Shown one piece after another: positions 23,981 through 32,187 of a DNA stretch of 64,000 bases (position 1 is its first letter; each line of letters starts with the position of its first letter). This DNA comes from Fimbriimonadaceae bacterium. Lineage in GTDB: Bacteria > Armatimonadota > Fimbriimonadia > Fimbriimonadales > Fimbriimonadaceae. The DNA is taken from the NCBI GenBank assembly GCA_019694835.1, contig JAIBBE010000145.1, positions 1-64,000 of the forward strand, read 5' to 3'. The notes under the pieces were generated by a model that was given only the letters and a program-made list of their open reading frames with translations, was not told where the DNA came from and searched no databases. The position numbers and the translations under genes are program-made.

Positions 23981-25518
23981 CGGACCATCGGGAGGGCGGT
24001 GAGTCCGGGACGGTCGGATGAATCGGCAAAGAGCCAGCGCCAGCAGAACGAGTATCGGCGAGGATCTTCCTCGAAAGTCCCGACATGGACGCAGCATTGG
24101 CGGATTCGCGCTTCGTGGAAGGTGTGGGCGTCCATGAACATCTTGACCGTCACCCGAAACGTCTTCTCGACCAGCTTGTCATAGGCCGACTCCCCTTTGA
24201 GCTTGCTCCAAGCGGCGCCAAGCATGTCGGCGATGCCGGGGACGCATTGGCACATCGACATCATGTCGCGAGCAAGCTGAGCCGCGCCGACCTTCTGCTG
24301 CTCGGAAAAGACTCGTTGAATCGCGCCTGATCGCAGCATTTCCTTCACCGATGACGACGCTGATTCGAAGCTGATCGTGTTGGCGACGAGGTGGATCCAG
24401 TTCTTCAATTCGGCGCGCCCGATCAGGTTCGTGAGGGACTGCCAGCCATCCTTGGTCTGAATGAAGTAGCCGATGTCGCAGCAGTCCTTGTGCGAGCAGG
24501 GCAAGGGAATAAAGTCGGTGGCCTGCACCAGGCCATTGGTTTGCTCGTTCAGCCTCTTGAGGACGCCGGTGGGTGTGGCGCGCGAGCGGGGATCGAAGTC
24601 GGGACGACGACCCGAGCCGAACATCGGCTGGATCGCCATTCCCGTACAGCGGGGCGTCTCAAGGCCAAGGTGAATCAAGTCTCCGATCTCGTCCTCATTG
24701 ACCCCTCTCGCGACGGTCGTGACGAGGGTTGCGAAGACTCCTGCCTCATTTAGTCTTCGCAGAGCCAAGGGCTTCTCTTCAGTCAAATCTTCGCCGCGTA
24801 AGGCCAGGTGGGTGGAAGACCGTAGGCCGTCGAACTGCAGATAGACTTCGATGCGGTGTTTGCGGTCGCTGAGGAACTTGAGAAACTTGTCGTCCCGCGC
24901 GATCCGGCGACCGTTGGTGTTCAGCATGACGCGCGTGATCGGGCGATCGGTGAGTTGGTCAAGCAGGGCTTCGATGTCGCGCCGAACGGTCGGCTCGCCG
25001 CCCGAGACCATCACGACGCCGAGCCGCCCGCCCTCGCGGGCGATCATCGTGTCAACGGTGTGCAGGAGTTCGGTGATCGTCGGCTTCTCGACGGCTTCGG
25101 CGGGGGTTCCGGGTTCGAGGGCGGATGCGTAGCAGGTTGGGCACCGATAGTTGCAATGATCGGTCACGTTGGCGAGGAGGATGCAGGTGTGCTGGCCGTG
25201 GGAGGCGGGTAACCCGTCCGCGTAGCCCCCTGGGCAACCCCGAGTGTTGTCAGGCCGGTCGGGGGTGATCGCCAGGGTCGGGGTAGACCAGCCAAAGCGG
25301 CTGTGCCAGATTTCGGCGTCTTCCTCGTACAGGCTCTCGCTTTCGCCATGCTTTGGGCACCATCGCCGCATCCAGATCGAGCCGTCGCGCGAAACGAGCA
25401 TGCCATCGATAAAGGTTCCGGGATCGTCCGAACGCCGTGGCCCCTCTTCGAAGCACTGCGGGCACACGGTCCGTGTGTATTCTTCGATCACGTAGTCCCG
25501 TGCCGCCATCGTCGCCAT
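23977..25518 (-). CDS. Radical SAM protein of the MJ0619/tetraether-synthase (Tes)-like group
   Basis: The 513-residue protein has an N-terminal zinc-type Cys pair (CPQCFEEG) and CPKHG. The radical SAM cluster follows as VTDHCNYRCPTCYASA, preceded by SHGQHTCILL. Later come MVSGGEPTVRRDIEALL, LPCSHKDCCDIGYFI and the C-terminal RQCCVHVGTFEEDPRRYSFC. This order is that of MJ0619-like enzymes, which include archaeal tetraether synthase joining lipid chains. The usual CPYDCGLC-type block is reduced here to CPGGYADGLPASHGQHTC, so two cluster cysteines appear to be missing. The start may be 25518 or 25509. Reaction is inferred only. Confidence 0.72.
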   Translation of the reverse strand: MATMAARDYVIEEYTRTVCPQCFEEGPRRSDDPGTFIDGMLVSRDGSIWMRRWCPKHGESESLYEEDAEIWHSRFGWSTPTLAITPDRPDNTRGCPGGYADGLPASHGQHTCILLANVTDHCNYRCPTCYASALEPGTPAEAVEKPTITELLHTVDTMIAREGGRLGVVMVSGGEPTVRRDIEALLDQLTDRPITRVMLNTNGRRIARDDKFLKFLSDRKHRIEVYLQFDGLRSSTHLALRGEDLTEEKPLALRRLNEAGVFATLVTTVARGVNEDEIGDLIHLGLETPRCTGMAIQPMFGSGRRPDFDPRSRATPTGVLKRLNEQTNGLVQATDFIPLPCSHKDCCDIGYFIQTKDGWQSLTNLIGRAELKNWIHLVANTISFESASSSVKEMLRSGAIQRVFSEQQKVGAAQLARDMMSMCQCVPGIADMLGAAWSKLKGESAYDKLVEKTFRVTVKMFMDAHTFHEARIRQCCVHVGTFEEDPRRYSFCWRWLFADSSDRPGLTALPMVR

Positions 25519-25553
25519 CCCGCAGGCATACCCGAGGCGGGTAGCCTAGCGCC

Positions 25554-26591
25554 ATGACGATGGTTCGATTTGCGACGTGGGGTCTGGCCCTGGTGGCGGG
25601 GCTTGCGATGTTGGGCGGATGCTCGGGTGGGCAGAAAGCCGAGGAGCCGAAGACGGCCGAAACCGGCAAGACCGACGAGCCGACCAAGGTCGAAGGCACG
25701 CTTAAGGTGGCCCTTCTCACCCCCGGCCCGGTCAGCGACAGTGGCTGGAGCGCCCTCGCCTACGATGGTCTGAAAGCGATCGAGACGGACCTTGGTGCCG
25801 AGATCGCCAACCAGGAGGCCAAGGGCACCCAGATCAAGGACGCTATGCGGACCTATGCAAATCAGGGCTACCAACTCGTCATCGGCCACGGGTTCGAGTA
25901 CAACGGTCCCGGAGTCGAAATCTCGAAGGACTTCCCGAAGACAGCATTCGTCAGCAGTTCGGGCGGCGAGACCTCGGCCAACGCGGGCGCGTTCCGGTTC
26001 TACCTTGAGCAGGGCTTTTACCTGGCCGGCATGATGGGGGCGATGATGAGCAAGACAGGCACCCTGGCCATGATCGGCGGCCCGGACGTGCCGTCGATCC
26101 GCAGCACCTTCAAGGCCTTCAAAGCGGGCGCGGAAGCGGCCAAGCCGGGCATCAAGGTGATCGAGACGTTCACCGGCTCGAATGACGATGTTGCTGCCGC
26201 CAAGAAGGCGACCGAAACCGCGATCGGCCAAGGGGCGGATTTCGTGATTCACCAAGCCAACGCCGGTGCTCAGGGCGTGTTCAATGCATGCAAAGAGAAA
26301 GGCGTGATGGCCTTCGGTGCGAATGCCGACCAGAATTCGAACGAGAGTGGGATCGTGGTTGCTTCGGCGGTGATCGTGGCCAAGCCCGCGTTTCTCGAAC
26401 TCGCCAAGGAGGTCCAAGACGGGACCTACAAAGGACGCGTAGACCTCAAAGGCATGGACATCGGGGCGATCGACTTCGTCATCAACCCCGCCTTGAAAGA
26501 CAAAGTCCCAGCTGAGGTGGCGGCGAAGATTGAAGAGACGATGGGCAAAATCAAATCCGGCGAACTCGTCGTCCCCAAAGACGAATTCTAG
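25554..26591 (+). CDS. BMP-family substrate-binding lipoprotein (nucleoside-type ABC importer)
   Basis: A 345-residue lipoprotein with signal peptide and lipobox (MLGGCSGG), then the BMP/Med fold (VALLTPGPVSDSGWSALAYDGLKAI ... ISKDFPKTAFV ... QGADFVIHQANAGAQGVFNACKEKGV). The family binds nucleosides outside the membrane for BmpA-NupOPQ-type importers. It is followed by the fused ATPase-permease and a second permease, giving a complete importer. Its stop codon abuts a palindromic element (26592). Confidence 0.9.
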   Translation: MTMVRFATWGLALVAGLAMLGGCSGGQKAEEPKTAETGKTDEPTKVEGTLKVALLTPGPVSDSGWSALAYDGLKAIETDLGAEIANQEAKGTQIKDAMRTYANQGYQLVIGHGFEYNGPGVEISKDFPKTAFVSSSGGETSANAGAFRFYLEQGFYLAGMMGAMMSKTGTLAMIGGPDVPSIRSTFKAFKAGAEAAKPGIKVIETFTGSNDDVAAAKKATETAIGQGADFVIHQANAGAQGVFNACKEKGVMAFGANADQNSNESGIVVASAVIVAKPAFLELAKEVQDGTYKGRVDLKGMDIGAIDFVINPALKDKVPAEVAAKIEETMGKIKSGELVVPKDEF

Positions 26592-26852
26592 CCCTCCCCC
26601 CGTGGCGCGGCCGTCCCGCCCGCGCTGGGAAGCTTATCAAGTCGGCTACCGGATCTCGGTTTGGTTGACCGAAGGCCTCCGAACAAGGATGTCCACAGGG
26701 AAAGTTGAGGTCGTCATCCCGAATCCCAAAAACCCAGGGCCGATTCGCGTTGAAAAGGAAACACTACCGGGTGGCCGATTCAATTCGAAGCTAGTCGGCT
26801 TCCAATGCAGCGGGCGCGAGCGCGGGCGGGACGGCCGCGCCACGGGGGAGGG
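26592..26852. mobile_element. 261-bp family E element with 33-bp terminal inverted repeats
   Basis: The left end CCCTCCCCCCGTGGCGCGGC...CGCGC (26592-26625) is repeated inverted at 26819-26852, with only a one-base length difference. The core, about 190 bp, has no convincing ORF. The left end starts at the base after the BMP gene stop. The right end finishes six bases before the TTG start of the next gene and contributes its purine-rich GGGGGAGGGAGAG ribosome site. The architecture is that of a MITE or similar non-autonomous element. Confidence 0.8.
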
Positions 26853-26857
26853 AGAGC

Positions 26858-29602
26858 TTGCTGAGGGCTGAAACCGTCTCCAAACGCTTTGGCAACGTCA
26901 CGGCCCTCGCCGACGTGAGCGTTGACTTCGCGCCGGGCGAGATCCATGCGGTGCTCGGTGAGAACGGAGCGGGCAAGTCCACCCTGATGAACGTGCTCGG
27001 CGGGTTCCTCAAACCTGATGGGGGGCGCGTAACCCTGAATGGATCGCCGCTGCCGCTGGGTGACCCCATTGGTTGCCGCGCGCTGGGGATCGAGATGGTC
27101 CACCAGCACTTCATGCTGGTCCCCGCTTTCACGGTCGCTGAGAACCTGGCGCTGGCCCGTTTGGGTGGGTTGGGCGGTGCTCTGGATGTGGGAAAAGTCG
27201 CCCAGAAACCTCTCCAAATCGCCCGCGAACTCGGGTGGCAGATTGAACCCGATGCCCGCACAGCCGACCTCCCGGTCGGAGTCGAGCAGCGCATCGAAAT
27301 CCTAAAGGCCCTCGCTGGCAACGCCCAGGTGCTCATCTTCGATGAGCCGACAGCCGTGCTCTCGCCAGATGAGGTCGACGACCTGTTTCGCGTTCTGCGG
27401 AAGCTTCGCGACCAGGGCAAAGCGGTCATCCTCATCGCCCACAAACTCAGCGAGGTCATGGCAGTTGCGGATCGGGTGACGGTCCTGCGACGGGGCGTCA
27501 AAGTTGCAGAGGCTCGGATTGGAGAGGTTGACGAACGGCAGTTGGCGACCTGGATGGTTGGTGAATTGCCGGACGAGCAAAGGCCGTTGCTACCTTCAGC
27601 AGAAGCGGTGAGCCTGAGCATAGACAGACTCGTTGTCAAAGGGGACCGGGGCGAGACGGCGGTTCAAGGAGTGACTTTCGAGGTTCGCCAAGGCGAAATC
27701 CTCGGCATCGGCGGCGTCGATGGCAACGGGCAGATTGAGTTAGCCGAGGCCCTGGCCCTCGTCCGGCCCACCTTCGACGGAAGCATTGAGAGAATAGCAG
27801 GCGAGATCGGATACATCCCGCAAGACCGGCAAGTCGACGGCCTTGCCCTCTCGATGAGCCTTTCCGACAACCTGCTGATCGGCGGTTACCCGCGTTCCCA
27901 GTTTCGGATTGGCCCGTTCTTGGCTCCGGGGCGAGTGAGGGCGTGGGCAGAGGGCCTCGTGCACCAGTTCCGGATCAAAGTCGGGAGACTCGCCGATCCC
28001 GTCTCCAGCCTGTCCGGCGGGAATCAGCAGAAGGTGGTCGTCGCACGGACCCTCGATGCCAAGCCCGCCGTGATCATCGCGGTGAACCCGACCCGGGGCC
28101 TCGACATCCAGGCTGCTGACGCCGTTCACGCCGAACTCTTGGACGCTGCTCGGAACGGTGCCGCCGTTGTTCTGTTTTCGACCGATCTCGACGAACTCGG
28201 CGCCATCGCGAGTCGGACGCTCTTTATGTCGGGCGGCCGGTTGGCGGAGGATTTCGCGGGAGCGCTGGCGGGGGAACATCTTGACACGGAAGGCCGCGCC
28301 CCCTCCCTGTCCCTCCCCCGTCCCGGGAGAGGGGACCTGTCTGAGAACGAGCCCCCTACTCGACACCTTCAAACAAGTGAGGCCTTGGGAACTGGGGTCT
28401 ATCAACCAAGGAGCAATTCCACCTCCGAGGAGCATGGGCAAGTAAGTCCCCTCTCCCGGGACGGGGGAGGGACAGGGAGGGGGCGCGGGCTGTCAAACCG
28501 CACCGACCTGACCTCTCCCCCGACCCCTCTCCTCCGCCACAACAGCTGGCGTCGATCGTCTGCTTTGTGGGCGCAGGAGAGGGGAGCCGGACCGGCACTT
28601 ATCGCAATAGGACTTGTGCTCGCCCTCGTACTGACCCTCATCGCTTTCGGACTGCCCCTCGGCCCCTCGCTGGGACGAATCTGGGACGGCGCGTTCGGGA
28701 GCGAAGCGGGCATTGCGCGGACCCTCGTTAAGACCACCCCCCTCCTCCTCACGGGGCTCGGCATCGTCGTTGCCTGGCGCGCCGGGATGTACAACATCGG
28801 CGGCGAGGGGCAGTTCGTGGTCGGTGGACTTTGTGGTGCCGCCTTCTTCAAGCTCGCCCCCGGTTTGCCTCCGGCGGTCCTCAATCTGGGAATCCTCGCC
28901 GCGACGGCGGCGGGCGGAGCCCTCTACGCCGGAGTCGCCGGATGGCTGCAAGTGAAGCGCGGAGTCCAAGTCGTGATCTCGACGATCTTGCTTAACTTCG
29001 TGGCGCTGCAGCTTCTCGACTGGTCGGTCAATGGGCCGCTCAAGGAAAAGAAGGGCCAGCTTCCGATGACCGATGCGCTGCCGAATGACGCAATGATGAT
29101 GCGGTTCAACCGCCAAACCGACCTCCACAGCGGCGTGTTCATCGCCTTGCTGGCCGCGCTCGGAATCTACGCCTTCATCATGCTAACCCGAAGTGGATTT
29201 CGGCTTCGGCTGGTTGGCGAGAACCCGCGTGCGGCCCGGGCGGCGCGCATCCCTACCGACCGAGTGCAGTTCAGCGCGATGCTCCTTTCGGGTGCGTTGT
29301 GCGGACTCGCTGGGGGGATTGAATATACGGGGATTGCAGGGCGGCTTGATCTTGGCTTCAGCCAACAATGGGGATTCCTCGCCATTCCGGTTGCTTTGCT
29401 CGGCAGCCTGAACCCGCTCGGGGTCGTGGCGAGCAGCCTCTATTTCGGAGCCTTGTTTGCCGGTTCCGAGAACCTGGCCAGGTTCACGAAGTCCGGCAGT
29501 ACGATCGTGTACGTGATCCAGGCGGTTGCCGTGCTTGGGTTCGTCGGGCTTGGGGCTTGGCTTAAGAAGCGACAACAGACCCGAGTGGAGCCAGAGACAT
29601 GA
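26858..29602 (+). CDS. Fused ATPase-permease of nucleoside-type ABC importer (NupO-NupP-like)
   Basis: The 914-residue ORF starts at TTG 26858. Residues 1-475 hold two ABC ATPase halves: Walker A GENGAGKST (34-42), Walker B VLIFDEPTAVLSPDE, and the second half with SLSGGNQQKVVVARTLDAKP. Residues about 575-914 are a BPD-transp-2 permease (GAGPALIAIGLVLALVLTLI ... NIGGEGQFVVGGL). In known importers these are separate proteins of about 510 and 350 residues. The roughly 100-residue joint is made of palindromic repeats (28294-28582) with no stop. It is either a real fusion or a permease that re-initiates internally. Confidence 0.85.
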   Translation: MLRAETVSKRFGNVTALADVSVDFAPGEIHAVLGENGAGKSTLMNVLGGFLKPDGGRVTLNGSPLPLGDPIGCRALGIEMVHQHFMLVPAFTVAENLALARLGGLGGALDVGKVAQKPLQIARELGWQIEPDARTADLPVGVEQRIEILKALAGNAQVLIFDEPTAVLSPDEVDDLFRVLRKLRDQGKAVILIAHKLSEVMAVADRVTVLRRGVKVAEARIGEVDERQLATWMVGELPDEQRPLLPSAEAVSLSIDRLVVKGDRGETAVQGVTFEVRQGEILGIGGVDGNGQIELAEALALVRPTFDGSIERIAGEIGYIPQDRQVDGLALSMSLSDNLLIGGYPRSQFRIGPFLAPGRVRAWAEGLVHQFRIKVGRLADPVSSLSGGNQQKVVVARTLDAKPAVIIAVNPTRGLDIQAADAVHAELLDAARNGAAVVLFSTDLDELGAIASRTLFMSGGRLAEDFAGALAGEHLDTEGRAPSLSLPRPGRGDLSENEPPTRHLQTSEALGTGVYQPRSNSTSEEHGQVSPLSRDGGGTGRGRGLSNRTDLTSPPTPLLRHNSWRRSSALWAQERGAGPALIAIGLVLALVLTLIAFGLPLGPSLGRIWDGAFGSEAGIARTLVKTTPLLLTGLGIVVAWRAGMYNIGGEGQFVVGGLCGAAFFKLAPGLPPAVLNLGILAATAAGGALYAGVAGWLQVKRGVQVVISTILLNFVALQLLDWSVNGPLKEKKGQLPMTDALPNDAMMMRFNRQTDLHSGVFIALLAALGIYAFIMLTRSGFRLRLVGENPRAARAARIPTDRVQFSAMLLSGALCGLAGGIEYTGIAGRLDLGFSQQWGFLAIPVALLGSLNPLGVVASSLYFGALFAGSENLARFTKSGSTIVYVIQAVAVLGFVGLGAWLKKRQQTRVEPET
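28294..28488. repeat. 43-bp perfect inverted repeat at the ATPase-permease joint
   Basis: 28294-28336 (CCGCGCCCCCTCCCTGTCCC...) and 28446-28488 are perfect reverse complements over 43 bp, separated by 109 bp. The sequence is related to family B. It lies just after the end of the ATPase domain and is translated as APSLSLPRPGRGDL on one side and PLSRDGGGTGRGRGL on the other. Confidence 0.9.
28508..28582. repeat. Family D palindromic element at the ATPase-permease joint
   Basis: CCTCTCCCCCGACCCCTCTC then CTCCGCCAC, a variable middle, and GGGCGCAGGAGAGGGG. The ends CCCCTCTCCT and AGGAGAGGGG pair. Copies recur at 32023-32098, twice within 51259-51528, and within 53698-53888. Confidence 0.85.
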
Positions 29603-30462
29603 TTGAGATTGCCAGCCTGTTCGTTTACAGCGCTCCCGTCGCTTTGGCCGCCCTCGGCGAGACGGTCAACCAGAAGGGTGGTTCGCTCAACATCGGCATC
29701 GAAGGCACGATGCTGGCGGGGTGCTTCTTCGGCATGGCGACTTCGCTTTCGACGGGTTCGCCTTGGCTCGGAATCTTGGCGGGAACGGGGGTCGGCATCG
29801 CGCTGACCCTGCTCCAGGCTCTCTTCGTTCTGAAGCTGGCAATCGATCAGGTCGTCGTCGGCACCGCGATCAACTTGCTCGCGCTCGGTCTGACGAGCAC
29901 GCTGTTTCGGTCTCAGTACGGCGACAGCGGCAAGTTGCTGAGCGTGCCGGAACTGCCCAAGTTCTGGGGAATTGACGTCGTGATCCTCCTGCTCTTGGTC
30001 CTCGCCCCCCTTACGGCCTGGCTCATCTCGCGCTCTCGCTGGGGATTGGCCCTGCGGGCAGCGGGCGAGTATCCGAATGCGGCGGAAGCGGCGGGATATT
30101 CGGTGTTGAAGCTGCGGCTCCAGGCGATGCTGATCGGCGGTGCGCTCGCTGGGCTTGCGGGCGCGTATCTTTCATTGGGAATCGCGGGGTCGTTTGCCAC
30201 CAACATGACGGCCGGACGCGGATTCGTCGCCATCGCAATGGTCACTTTTGGACGCTGGAAACCAATGTGGGTCTTTGGAGCCTGCCTGTTGGTCGGCTAT
30301 GCCGACTCGCTTCAGTACGTATTCCAGTCGAAGGGGATCGGGGTGCCGTTCCAATTGCTCCTTGCCCTGCCGTACATCCTCGCCTTGCTGGTCTTGGTCG
30401 GGGTCGGACGGGGTTCAGCCGCTCCGGCCGCGCTCGGTAAACCGTTCCAGAGGTCGGCATGA
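29599..30462 (+). CDS. ABC importer permease (NupQ-like)
   Basis: The 287-residue protein overlaps the upstream stop by four bases (ATGA). It begins IEIASLFVYSAPVALAALGETVNQKGGSLNIGIEGTMLAG, the BPD-transp-2 pattern of BmpA-linked nucleoside importers, and has about eight helices with the ALRAAGEYPNAAEAAG loop for ATPase contact. It completes the importer. It ends inside the start of the QueD-like gene (ATGA). Confidence 0.92.
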   Translation: MIEIASLFVYSAPVALAALGETVNQKGGSLNIGIEGTMLAGCFFGMATSLSTGSPWLGILAGTGVGIALTLLQALFVLKLAIDQVVVGTAINLLALGLTSTLFRSQYGDSGKLLSVPELPKFWGIDVVILLLLVLAPLTAWLISRSRWGLALRAAGEYPNAAEAAGYSVLKLRLQAMLIGGALAGLAGAYLSLGIAGSFATNMTAGRGFVAIAMVTFGRWKPMWVFGACLLVGYADSLQYVFQSKGIGVPFQLLLALPYILALLVLVGVGRGSAAPAALGKPFQRSA

Positions 30463-31301
30463 GCCCGGTCGTTCGATTGATCCGGCGCGTCACCTTCTCC
30501 AGCGGTCATCGCTATTGGCTTCCCGATTTCGACACCGAGCAGAACCGGGCGTTGTTCGGTCGCTGGGCATCGCCCTACAACCACGGCCACAACTACGTGC
30601 TCGAAGTCGAGACAACCGGCCGCTTGGACGAGTCGACCGGGATGGTGGTTAACATCAAGGACATCGATGCGGTCCTGCAAGAACGCATCGTCGCCGACTT
30701 CGACCAGCGCAGCCTCAACGACGAAGTCCCCGAATTCCGCGACCGATCGCCGAGCCTTGAGAACCTCCTGCTCGTGATCCGAGACCGTCTGACCAACCTT
30801 CCGGGCGGGGTCACTCTCACCCACTTAACCCTGCGCGAAACCGAGACCCTCTATGCCGAATGGACCCCTGACACCATGACCCTCACCCGAACCTACGAAT
30901 TCGCCGCCGCCCATCGCCTGCATATCGAAGGGGCGCCCGACTCCGAGAGCTGGGCCCTTTTCGGAAAGTGCAACAACCCGATGGGGCATGGGCATAACTA
31001 CGTGCTCGAAGTCACCGTCACCGGACAGCCCGATCCGCGCACCGGCATGATGGCCGACATCGGCGCGATCGACGAGGTCGTCAAAACCGAAATCCTCGAC
31101 CGGTATGACCATAAGAACCTGAACTGCGATGTCCCCGAACTCGCGGGCAAGAACCCGACCTCGGAAGTCGTGGCGTTGGCGATTTTCGAACGGCTTAAAG
31201 AAACTCTGCCTGCGACTCTGGATCGGGTTAGGCTGTATGAAACGGCTCGGAACGCATTCGAGGTACGTGCCGCCGACTTCACGGGAGCCGCCATTGGCTA
31301 A
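30459..31301 (+). CDS. Tandem 6-pyruvoyl-tetrahydropterin synthase/QueD-like protein
   Basis: Two PTPS/QueD domains lie in one 280-residue chain. Both keep the zinc histidines: H17 with HGHNY (H42, H44), and H152 with HGHNY (H177, H179). Domain 2 (about 139-280) also has catalytic Cys C171 (LFGKCNNP), the D217-H218 pair and E261. Domain 1 has W36 in the Cys position and Q83 in place of the catalytic His, so it is probably non-catalytic. QueD makes carboxytetrahydropterin for queuosine; PTPS serves biopterin. No other queC/E/F gene is near. It overlaps the importer permease by four bases. Confidence 0.85.
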   Translation: MSPVVRLIRRVTFSSGHRYWLPDFDTEQNRALFGRWASPYNHGHNYVLEVETTGRLDESTGMVVNIKDIDAVLQERIVADFDQRSLNDEVPEFRDRSPSLENLLLVIRDRLTNLPGGVTLTHLTLRETETLYAEWTPDTMTLTRTYEFAAAHRLHIEGAPDSESWALFGKCNNPMGHGHNYVLEVTVTGQPDPRTGMMADIGAIDEVVKTEILDRYDHKNLNCDVPELAGKNPTSEVVALAIFERLKETLPATLDRVRLYETARNAFEVRAADFTGAAIG

Positions 31302-32010
31302 TGTCGCCGTTATCACTGGGGCCACGAGCGGGATTGGTTTGGAGACCGCCCGCTTGCTCGCCCAAGAAGGCTGGAGCCTGGTCCTCGCGGGACGACGAGA
31401 ATCAGTCCTGCTCGAAGTCTCCGCCGAGTGTCTGAACCTAGGCGCACCCTCTGCTGCGCCAGTGCCCTGCGACCTCACCGTGGCCGAAGAAACGCAGCGC
31501 CCTGCCGACGCAGCAACCGGTTTCGTCGATGGCAATGGCCGAGTAGCCCTCGTGAACTCGGCGGGAATCGCGAGCTTCGGAGCTTTCGAATCGTCGGATT
31601 TGAAGAATTCAGTTGATCAGATTGAAGTCAACCTCAACGGCCTCATGCGCGCTACCCACGCGCTGCTCCCGATCTTGCGTCAAGCCGAGTCCGGTCACGT
31701 CATCAACGTCTTGAGCATCTCTGCGACCCACGCCTTCAGCGGAGCCACGGCTTATTGCGCGTCAAAGGCGGGAGCCTTGATGTTCAGCCGCTGCCTCGCC
31801 CAAGAGGTCCGGAGGGAGGGAATTCGGGTCACGGCTCTTCTGCCTGGATCAACGGACACGCCTCTTTGGGACAAAGGCGACTGGAAGCCACCGGTCGAAG
31901 ACATGCTCAGTGCCCATGCTGTCGCGGAGGTTATTCGCGACGTCTTGCTGAGCCCGCTGGACCGCAGCTACGACGAAATCACGCTGATGCCGCCGAAGGG
32001 AATTCTCTAG
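31294..32010 (+). CDS. Short-chain dehydrogenase/reductase
   Basis: A 238-residue SDR with VAVITGATSGIGLETARLLA for NAD(P) binding, LVNSAGIAS, catalytic Ser in VLSISATHAF and YCASK with the Tyr-x3-Lys pair. The frame is open from 31129, but TTG 31294 directly precedes the Rossmann strand and overlaps the upstream stop by eight bases. A possible pteridine-reductase-type role is suggested only by the neighbouring PTPS-like gene. Confidence 0.88.
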   Translation: MANVAVITGATSGIGLETARLLAQEGWSLVLAGRRESVLLEVSAECLNLGAPSAAPVPCDLTVAEETQRPADAATGFVDGNGRVALVNSAGIASFGAFESSDLKNSVDQIEVNLNGLMRATHALLPILRQAESGHVINVLSISATHAFSGATAYCASKAGALMFSRCLAQEVRREGIRVTALLPGSTDTPLWDKGDWKPPVEDMLSAHAVAEVIRDVLLSPLDRSYDEITLMPPKGIL

Positions 32011-32022
32011 GCGTTTATTCCG

Positions 32023-32098
32023 GGCTCCCCTCTCCTGCGCCCGCAAAGCGTTCGATCGCGGTGGCAGTGGCGGCGGAGGAGAGGGGTTGGGGGAGAGG
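32023..32098. repeat. Family D palindromic element, intergenic
   Basis: CTCCCCTCTCCTGCGCCCGC ... GGCGGAGGAGAGGGGTTGGG, the reverse orientation of the family D element. It starts about a dozen bases after the SDR stop, before the flotillin-like pair, and may act as a terminator. Confidence 0.75.
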
Positions 32099-32187
32099 TG
32101 CTGCGGAGTATTTCGCCTGAAGTTCGGATCAGCGAGGCGAAATTTCGCATCCGGCCGCACTCCTGCGATGTATAACAGGGTGAAGAG

